From Metellina segmentata (lineage: Eukaryota; Arthropoda; Arachnida; Araneae; Tetragnathidae): 64,000 nucleotides of DNA. Under the pieces are notes generated by a model. That model saw only the letters and a list, made by a program, of their open reading frames with translations, did no database searches and was not told where the DNA came from. The DNA is taken from assembly GCA_947359465.1 (NCBI GenBank), contig OX375877.1, positions 74,164,698 to 74,228,697 on the forward strand. The letters run 5' to 3'. Of the stretch, positions 33,985-44,300 are shown piece after piece. Each line of letters starts with the position of its first letter. Positions within the stretch are counted from its first letter, which is position 1. Made by a program: the position numbers and the translations under genes.

Positions 33985-34190
33985 CAATACGGTGACTTAT
34001 ACGCATGGAAGCCAACGGTGAAAGGTCCTCGCCGGCCCCGGAGGGGCGGCGAGGTAGCCGGCAGGCGGGGATCGCGCGTTATACGCTGTGACTTATCTAC
34101 AAACAAATTTCTCCCGGTATACTGGTTTAAACGCATTGAAACCTTAAGCGCAATACGCTTTGACTTCTCTAAAAACAATTTCCTCTTGTA
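33985..34190. repeat. GC-rich patch followed by a short direct repeat
   Basis: Positions 34018-34078 are strongly GC-rich within an AT-rich setting. Next to it, ATACGCT-TGACTT followed by TCTA-AAACAA and TTTC-CTC occurs twice, near 34081 and 34152. Frames are open on both strands across the patch, but neither shows a domain. Confidence 0.5.
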
Positions 34191-35376
34191 AAGTCGTTAC
34201 AATAAAAATATTTGTCTTGCTTTTCCATATATGGCTCTATAACCTGGAATATCCCCATTGAGTTGCTCACATAATGCTTATTGCTAGAAAAATTGTGAAA
34301 AAATATTTTTTCACACTTATGGATAGCAGAAGAATTTTTAGATTTTTGGTTTCTCATCAAAAACCTTTGTGTGGATTATGATCACAGAAAAGAACTACCT
34401 TATTAAAAAAAGATTTCTTGTTTTGAATTTTCTATGCATTGCAAAGTTTCCAATTCAAAATTGATGAAAATCCGGACGTTTAAAAAAAATCACGGTTTTT
34501 TTATTATTATTTTTAACAATTATAATTTTTTTTATTTTTTATTTAATATTTTTTTTTTTAAGTGACAAAACTAGGATGAAATTGACGCAAAATTGCGCAC
34601 ATGTTCGGAGAAAACCAGACTGAAATATTAGAAAATTTTCAAGTGAAATTTATATTGCTTTTTTCTTAATTTTTAAACAAATTATTATTTATGCACTGTA
34701 TGCAAAGGTTCACGTTGTATATGGCGGCCATCTTGGAATTGCTTACATCGGCCGCCATCTTGATTTGGCGTAAACAATCGCTTTGGCGGCCTAACGTTGC
34801 GGATGCTACCACTCCACCAGCGTCATTATCTCTTATCGTTAAACGAGAAACCAATCAGAGCACGTTTAATTTCACTTCAAAACACGTTTTAATTCCAATC
34901 AGATAGCGTCTTTAATCCTAATCTTCTTAATAGGGTTGCCATAAAAATATCCAAAAGGGAAGGTTACCACATTGGCGAGAAAAAAAGGACTGTCCCGTTT
35001 GCTACCACTCCACCGAATTGGTAATTGAAGGTTTAAATAATGTTTTAAATGAATGAAATAACTGCAAAACACACAAATGTTTTTTTCTAGAATGTTGTAT
35101 TTTCCTCAAAAATAATATGTGATATGCTTTTGGGTGTAGCAGCACTTCCAAAACAGATAAATTTGTTACTTTTTTGCAATAAATATTTTAAAAGATACTT
35201 TATGAAGGTATTTGGAAAAATTCTATGATTACCAAAATATAAAATTTCTAATGTAATTGTTAAATGGAAGTGTTTTGCATTCCCTAAAAACAATAGATAT
35301 CTTATGAAATTTGCAGTAGTATGATGCTTTTGATTTTGAAATTAAATTATTTACCAAATATTTTTAGTTTGCAGGT

Positions 35377-38300
35377 ATGGATTTCACTCTTATCTCCAGA
35401 AGTTCTAGAAACTTCCATAAGAGTGCAGTCTGCCAAATGCCATTAGTTCCTATAGTAATTGAGCAAACAGGAAGAGGGGAGAGAGCGTATGATATATATT
35501 CAAGGCTGCTTAAAGAAAGAATTATTTGTGTCATGGGACCAGTAAGTTTTGAAAAAAATTTTCATTTTTAAATATTAGATTAAGCCTTTAGTTTGATAGA
35601 AATCAGAAAAATATCTTAATGTTTTCAAGAAAATAGTAAGTTTAATACTAATTACTACTTTTACACAAAGCTGAATGTCTAAAAGAAGTATGTTACTTTT
35701 TTTAATTAATAAGGGAAAACATAAGAACAACAATAGTTTCCTTCTACATGGTAGTCATGTAGAAATAAGCATACTGATCGTGTCATGGTCAGTACTATAT
35801 CTCTGAAACAATATTAAATTAATCTCTTAAAACAGTGGTTCCCAACCTGTGGTACATGTACCCCTGTGGTTTACGTACCCCTGGGGGTATATGGTGGACA
35901 AGTTAGGGGGACGTGAAAATAATATTGCTAATGGTGGAACACATCAGAAAATGTAGATAAATAAAGCACAAATATATGTTATAGTTTGGATATTTCTTCT
36001 TGTATGATTAATATATATTCCTTTTACAAAAGACTCGAATCATCAATGATTTAGTCTGTTTTGAACTTGCCATCAACCACGTAGCATCATGTTTCGCCTC
36101 TCATTTGTTCATTGTATTATTCATGTGTTCCTGTTTTATAGCAGCTTAATTTGAAGTATGTATTGATTTGAATGACTTTATATTGAGAATTTTGAGCCTC
36201 AAAATGAATAAGTGGTTAAAAACTGAAACTCTTAAAAGAGCTGAATTTTTTAAAAATTACGTTGAGGAATGGGTTGTATTGACCTTTTTCCTTCATGTAA
36301 CCCAATATAATTTAGCCTTTGAAATATAGTTGTCAAGAGGTAAAACATTAAAATTTGACTTGACAAAGTAGCACAAACTGTCAAGTGGTTAAAATTCATA
36401 GTCTCTCCAGTGGAACACAGGGCAGTCAGGAATGTCTTTCACACCAATTCAGTGGAGATGTCCTTGGGGATAGTCTTGTCCGCTTAAAATTTTGAAGTTG
36501 GCCACACAGATTCGTCTGGGGAGATCAATTGGGACCGGATTACATAGTAGATTTTCCCAGATGAACTTAAGGAAGGCATGTCGTGAGGGCTGCACCAACG
36601 AACACGTTTCTCATTTAGCACTTCCCAGGGAGCACATGTAGCTTAAGAATCGCTACAGATGCGAGTCACACTACCCCCCTAGTGAATAAGTGGTTGAAAA
36701 CTGAACTGGTACTCTTAAAAGAGCTGAAGTTAACTTTGAAATTTAACCTGCTGATACGGCAGCTGCAATTACTTCGAAGGAGACTCGAAGACTCTCGACA
36801 AGAGCAAGGGGACCATGGCACAGCCACTGATTGGCCTGTCCTTCCAAGACGTGAACTTAACACTACTCAAAAAACTTAAAACATCAGTGTTTTGTTAACG
36901 AAGAGAAATTATTACGCTGAATACTTGAATATGAATTTTCATTCACGGAAGGTGAAAACTGTCATAAATAATAAAACAATTTAATTAACAGATATACTAA
37001 AACAATATAATTAACAGACATACTAAGACACTAATTAACAAACATAATAAAACAATTCAAATTTTATTTTGATATTTTAAGCTATCTAACATAGAACATG
37101 GATTGGGCAAAAATTATTGCATATGGGCACTGTTTACCCACAGCACTGCATGGGTGTATCAAAGAAAGGGGGTACTCATAAATGAAAAGTCTATTCAAGG
37201 GAATATATAGATAGGGAATCCGTCGTTGATGATTCTCAATCTGGTATATCATCCACTTCTACTAATGATCAACATGTCAATCAGTTCTGATAATTGGTGC
37301 TTAGTGATTGTCATGTAACAATAAGAGACATTATTGAACAAGTTCTTGTATCATTTGTCGTAATGACAAGTCGAAAACGAACTGAATTGTGTCAACTCAT
37401 GGGTTTTGCATCATAATAATGCTCATTCTCACAATGTCATTATTATTCTTGATTCTTCGAGAAAGCATTCAACAAGTATGGCTCCACAAACTCCGTAATC
37501 ACCTAATGTGGCATTGTGTGACTTTTTCTAATTTCCACAGGTGAAACTCCCTCTTCGTGGTCACCATCTTGAGTCCATTGTTGCAATAAAAGAATATTCG
37601 ATTCAAACCCTGAAGGGGTTTCACAATAACTACTTTAAGGCATTTTTTGAGGATTTGAAAATATGTTGGCAGTGAAGTCGAAGGAGATGTAATAAATTTT
37701 GATCATTAAATTGATAGCTTTTGTTTTATGACAGCACTCCAGGTACTTTTTGATCACAGTAGTATGTACACTATAATTGCTCAGATCTCTAGACAATTGA
37801 CTAATTTTATCTACTGTGGAGGTAGAGCATCAAGTATTAAACTGACAGCTACTATAATTTCAACAGTTCTCATTGATGGGGTAATATATCAGCAGCAGGA
37901 CAGGTTGACCAATATGTCATAATTTCATGTTCAATCAAATGATTTGGAAGTTGGTATGAGCAAAGTTATCAAACTAACTACACGAAGGAGACACTCCCAG
38001 CCTTGATACAAAATGTTTAAAGTATTCTCGTTAAGGAATTATATCTAGTCCCCCTTACTCTTTACTACAAGTGATGCAACCCTAAATTACTTTGAAATTA
38101 TAAATCCATAAACCCTTAATTTAGTTTTACAAAAATAGGTTACCATTAAAAAAAATTACTATTACTTTTAATGAACTTGTAATTCACCATATTTCTAATC
38201 TATATGTAATACAGAGTTATTGTTTATGATTTCTTTTTATCTTTTAATATTTAAATTAATGTTCTTATGCATTTATCTTAGTGGTTGCATAGCAACATAA

Positions 38301-41300
38301 ATATTTTAAAAACTATTTGTGCTGTTTATATCTTTAAAAGTTTATTATTTAAGGTATTTGCTACTAAATTGAATAAATCTGTGTTTTACTCTACATAGAT
38401 TTCAGATGAGATGTCTAGTTTAGTTGTTGCACAGCTGTTGTTTCTCCAATCAGAGAGTAGTAAAAAACCAATCCATATGTACATTAACAGTCCTGGTAAG
38501 AAATTAGTTTTTATAGTTTTTCATTTGTTTTTATAATAAATATCATTTTCAATTTTAAGATTAGTTTAGAATGAAAATATTGTGCAGATTCCAGTTTTAT
38601 GAGTTATCTGTACTATAATAAAAAAAACAAAGCTAAATCTCATATTTGTATGAGAAAGCCAAGTTTATTGTGCTTAAATAAGGATATTCTATTGATTGAA
38701 CTAAATTATTAGTCTTTCTTAGATGCTGAAGAGATGCAGCAGGATTGTGTTAAAAATCCTAACATTGAAAACACTCAGCATAAATTTGAAATGCTCAAAT
38801 GTACAATTGTTGCTATATTTTCTGCTAGTTCTACCTAATTAGTACTATACTTAAACTGAGGCCTGAATTCAGTATTGCAGTAAAATTGCAACACTATGAA
38901 AGAATCATCAGAAATAAATGAAATTTATTCAACATATTACTTATAGTGGTTTAAATAAACAATCAAATTTACAGAGCAATAAAAAATAATGCAGAAAATC
39001 AATATCCTGTGCAGCTGCCATGTACAGTGAAGAGAGCCTTTACATATTATGGCATAGAATCACACAGAATCTGAATGTCATGCTGAGCATTGGCATTCTA
39101 GATGGCCTCTATCTAAGTCAAAGTTCAGTGGTATGACTGAGTCGCCGACCGATGTAATCCTAAATATACTCAATGTGTTACATATCCAGTGAACGTGCAG
39201 GCCATAGAAGAAGCAGAACCTGGCATGCACTAAAAAAGGCTTGTACATTCTGAGCAACATGTGGACAGGCATTGTCTTGCTGAAATACAGCTTCGGGAAT
39301 GCATTGCAGGAAGGGTAGGTCTTCAGGCTCCACAACTTGTGTATGATGTAACGCCCGCTGTTCAGGTTTTAAGTAGGCAGGATTGGCCAATGTATCCAAT
39401 GGTGCTCCAGACCGTAATGCCAGGCATTGGTCCAGTATGATGGTGAATACGACACTCCACAGGAAGGTGTTTACATCTGTAGCATCTGACGAGTACAAAT
39501 TTATTGTTATAGTTCAGATTGTAGCAGGACTCATCTGAGAAGACGACTTGTTGCCAATCGGCATGCCATTGGTTGTGTTGGTGACCCCACTTTTGCCCCC
39601 ACAGGTGTTGGTGGTTCAGAATCAAGGGAATCCTGCACAGAGGAAGCCTTGCACATAGCCCATGACACAGGCATTGATCCAGGCACAGAAGACGATGAAC
39701 CGTGGGAAAAGACAATGGCATTACCTGATGTGCTCCAATGTTGTGCCCACACTTTACGGTTCATCACCACTATATGGACAAGGTGTCTGTTGTCCCATGG
39801 TGACGTCATATTACGTGGCCCACTGCCAGGGTTTTGACCTGTCCAGTTCTTCTTAGTCCATTTCTACTACACATGCATCACTGTTCTCTCATTATGCCCT
39901 ATACAAGTGGCAGTTTCACGATACGAAAGTCTACCCTCATGGATGCCGATCATGCAGCTCTGTTAGTTGCTCATATGCAGGCATGAGAATCTTCCGCGTT
40001 TCCGCGTTTTTTTAGGATTTTTTCATGTTTTTCCGTTTTTTAGTAATTTTCCGCGTTTTTCTAACGTGATTTTAGCCGTTTTTAAGAACATGACGTCATT
40101 AGTGTTTCTAGCCAATGAGAATATATTTCAAGCTTTGAAGAACCGGATGTCCTAGTGACGTTTTTATGTACTAGTTGCTAGGCCTAGCGATGTAACGATA
40201 CATCGCGAAAGACGGTGTGAGGACGACAACCACATCGGTTTCACGATTACGATGCATCGTGACATCGCGATTTTTTCCGATCTCACACAGTTCATCCCTT
40301 AGCTAGCGCAGGTCTCGCGGTCATCGTGGCATCGCGATTTTTTCCGATCTTACACAGGCATCTCTTAGCTAGTGCAAATCTCGCGGTCATCGTGACATCG
40401 CGATTTTTCCCGATCGTATTCAGTCATCCCTCGCGGTCCTTGTGACATCGCAATTTTTTCCGATCTTTCACAGGCATCCCTTAGCTAGCGCAGATCTCGC
40501 GGTCATTGTGGCATCGCAATTTTTTCCGATCTTACACAGGCATCCCTTAGCTAGAGCAGATCTCGCGTCATCCCTTAGCTAGCGCAGATCTCGCGGTCAT
40601 CGTGACATCGCGATTTTTCACGATCTCACGGTTTACCGATGACGCGATGTTATCGCTCAGAGCCAAATTAATGTGGAATTTCTGAAAGTCATTTGTGTCC
40701 TAAAGATGACTTTCGATTCCAAATTATTATTTTTTTTAGCTAAATTGAAATTCAGTATAATTTAAACTAAAATGATTTTACACATTTTAAGTTGAATTTC
40801 AAAAACCAATTCTTGTTTCTTGATGTTACAATCAATCCGTTTGCATCCTTTTTTGTTGCAAACTTCTGTGGCAATCTAGGTCATATATGCTGACATCATT
40901 ACTTAGAGGAATCAAATGCTCCTTTATTTCTATTTATGCTGAAGTTTTTCTTAAAAGCTAATTTTGAATCTCTACTTGAGCATATATGGTGTGTGGGGGA
41001 AACACACGCACACATATATTTGGGTGCATCAAACGCCCCTCTAGAAACAAATCAGTTTGTCCCCAATCTCAAAATGTTCCATTACCCTTAAAAAGTTACC
41101 ATACCAATTCTTTTTCTTTTTTCAAACAGTTTTAGGGGGTCCACGACAACTTTGAAATTTTATATTTTCTGTATCAGCATCATCATCAATTACAACCAAG
41201 ATAAAGTTGTTGCCAAAACCATGTGGTAACACTGGCTTGACTAGTGACTGCAGCTTTAACTTTGTTAACAATACATTTCCTGTTTATTTCAACTTGTGGT

Positions 41301-44300
41301 TTTCAGTATGAACTGATTTTCAACTTTTGTTTATTGCTAGTTTGATTCTGATTTGGACAGTGTACACTGGTTTAACTTTAACTGAACTTTTTGTTCTGAT
41401 TTCCCTTTGGAAACCAGACTGACTTCAAATATTTTTGGTCTTAAGTAAGATAGTTGTGATGATTCAAAAATAAATGGCTTCTAACTTCCAACTAATTTGC
41501 AAGTTTTGAGGTGTATGATGTATCATATTGAAGAAGGTGTCCAAGAAATAGAACTAAATGGAAGTCTGCAAAACTAGTCCTTTCCCAAGCAAAGCTGTTT
41601 CATGAAAAAGCAAATATCCCAATAATCAGTGAACAAAAAGTTTGTGAAAAACTTATAAAACTTCTTGATGACAGCTCAAAATTAAGAGGGATACACCTTA
41701 ATCGAAGATCTGCACCAAATACTATAGACAAGTTAAAACAGATGGAATATAAACTAGCATTAACATTTTTTTAATGGTCTGTAAATGTAGAAAAGCAAAT
41801 ACAGAACAAAGAAGACCTTGCCTTCCTTCAGTAAATGCAAAGTGACCGTTTGGCAACATTTAGATCACATGACTAATGTCTTGCGGAAAAATTCAAACGA
41901 AAATAACAGCTTCTACAGCTACAACAAATAAGAAGGGAAAAAGTGAATAGAGAAATGAGTTCCAACTTAATATTACATGATATTCTCAGCTCTATCGATG
42001 ATGATTGTGATGAACAAAGTGATACAAATTATGTGGAAAATTTCCCTTTTGAAGGACAATCAACAAGTACTCAAAGTCGTCATCAAAATAAAAGAACAGG
42101 ACCGACATTATTCATTCCACACGACATTATGATGAAAACTAATTATGTTTCACTAGCAACACATTTAAACACGAGTCCAGCACAACAAGCAGTATATACA
42201 AAAGCATTAATTACATAACTAGGAGGAGAGACATCTACTATTGCAGCATCTTATGCAACAGCAGATAGATCAAGAAGGCAAGTTGCAATGAAGATTTCAA
42301 CTACCTGCAAGGAAGAGTGGTGCTTTCCTAAATATACAACTGCATTTGGATTCAAAACTTTCAACATCATTGTCCAATAAGTACAAAGCTGAAGAACGTC
42401 TCACCATTATCGTTGGAAACGTTCACCCCAGCAAAAGATTCTTGATACGCCAGTATATTCCCAAGGAACTGATCGTAAATGTGGCCCAATCATTGCTGAT
42501 TTAATATATGAGCAGCTCACCTCTTGGCAATGCACACATACAATTGTGAACATGACATTTGACTCAACTTCTTCCTACACACAGGCCATGTTACTGCTGC
42601 CTGTGTCAGTGTGCTAAAGAAATTGGGACGTGCGCTTTGGTCAGCTTGCCGCCATCATGTTGGAGAAGTCTTTTTATCCCACGTGTTTGATGACTTAAAG
42701 ATCGAGGCTTTCAAGTCACCAGATGTAACCTTGTTCAAACGATTTCGTGGCAATTTTGATCACCTTGAATATTTTGATAGTGAATTGGAACCTTTTGACT
42801 CAAAGTCAGTGAATGTACAAGCGAGATGCGAGAAGCATAGTTGATGGTCTTGGAGACAATGCAATCCAGACAGCAACATCTGCCATCGATTCAGAAAAAA
42901 ACAGAGATGACTATGTGGAGTTCATAAAGCTTTGGCCATTGTACCTAGACTTTCCCAATAGTACAGGAGCCTTACCTAAAGCATGTTGGATGGCCAAATT
43001 GTTGTACACAATTAAAATTTGTCGCGAGTTGTTAATTTTAATTTTTACTGTTGCGAAATCCTGTGCATACAGACCTGACTCGCGTGTATTTCATTTCATA
43101 TTTTGGTTTTCCTCTTTTTTGAAATTTTGCATTCTCATGCCTGCTCATATGGCACTTATCATTTTTGGCGAGGCATATTGACTTCTAATCAATCATTTAC
43201 AGCAGTCAAATGATAATACACACATGTCAACGCACCTTTATAGTGCTTTTTATGCTTGGCTTACTTGGAAGTTTAGAGAGTGTTTCTTGGTGCACACATG
43301 CATGATCACTTTGTAATTCTTATCATTTGCATATCCTAATCTGTTTTTCATTTTTGTTTAATTTATTTGATTCCTTCATGGTGTTGCAATTTTCACAAAC
43401 AGTAGTGTAGTATACTTCAACTGAATTAACATGATCTAACTTAATTTTAAAACATTGCATTCATTAATAGAACATACAATGTTTTTTTTTGAACAATTTT
43501 GCATTCTTTAGGGATTAGAAAAAATTATTGAAACCTGACAAATATGTAACACAATTAGTATTTTCATCTCTGGGTAATGCTTGCAAATGATTAACTGTCT
43601 TTGAAATCATATTTCTACTATTTTTTATCAAGAATTAAAAAAGGACCATTTCTATATAGATTTTAATAAAACATCAAATGATTTTTTTCCAGGAGGATCT
43701 GTTACTGCTGGAATGGGAATCTATGACACAATGCAATACATTTTGCCACCTATTGCAACATGGTGTATAGGACAGGCATGTAGCATGGCCAGTTTTTTAC
43801 TTTGTGCAGGTGAACCAGGCATGCGTCATTCATTGCCTAATTCAAGAATTATGATCCATCAGCCTTCTGGACAAGCAACTGTGAGTACATTATTTTATGA
43901 ATACTTACATAGATATTAGATTCCATATCAAACTTATGGAGAGTGTTATTTTCTAATGGTACTAAAAATTTATATTTTGTACATAGCCACAAATGGCAAA
44001 TTAATGTACACTGATTTTTTGTTGAAATTGCATATTCCTTTCCATGTAATTCTCAGCATTCCTTCAAAAATGACATGCTTCAATTTTCCAAACACAAAGT
44101 TCAAAAAATTAATGTGTACAATATTAAAAGGTATTAAAAATTTCTCTGAATTTGGCCACATTTGACATTGATGAGTCCATTACTGTGTTGCCCATGGTGT
44201 TGGTTTGCAAAACAAACCAAATGGGTATTCACTAGGGGTTAGCGAGCAGTGGTCCCACCTGGCCCCACTAAAAGAACTGTCATGGGCAATGCTGTGCTGG

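Larger units (their letters stand above)
32182..35014 (+). mobile_element. Merlin-type DNA transposon, composite, with 8-bp target duplication
   Basis: The left end reads GGTGGAGTGGTCGCAAACGG and the inverted right end GGTGGAGTGGTAGCAAACGG. GAATTGGT lies outside both ends (32174-32181 and 35015-35022). An 8-bp duplication, GG-initial ends and an internal ISXO2-like transposase remnant together indicate Merlin. The inside is rearranged. A second right end, CCACTCCACC, sits at 34809-34818 with subterminal sequence matching the left end. Segments near 33030-33110 match the region just inside the outer right end in inverted orientation. At least two Merlin copies appear to be merged. Confidence 0.82.
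39978..43143 (+). mobile_element. hAT-like element with unusual transposase, nested in the Tc1
   Basis: Ends are CAGGCATGAGAATC at the left and, inverted, CAGGCATGAGAATG at the right. CTCATATG lies outside both (39970-39977 and 43144-43151), an 8-bp duplication. The interior has a 66-bp minisatellite (40190-40640) and a decayed coding region (41550-43030). Size and ends fit hAT, but the protein is not a standard hAT transposase that I can name. Confidence 0.85.
38875..43402 (-). mobile_element. Tc1-like transposon in clpP intron 2, split by a hAT
   Basis: Left terminal sequence AAAATTGCAACACTATGAA is matched by inverted AAAATTGCAACACCATGAA at the right, each set just inside a TA. The transposase reads on the minus strand from MPRQK (43176) downward and is cut at 43151/39970 by the hAT element. 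Beyond the cut the frame continues with [59 protein letters not shown] residues and [10 protein letters not shown]. The catalytic D, D and E neighbourhoods remain visible. Stops and frameshifts make it dead. Confidence 0.8.
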
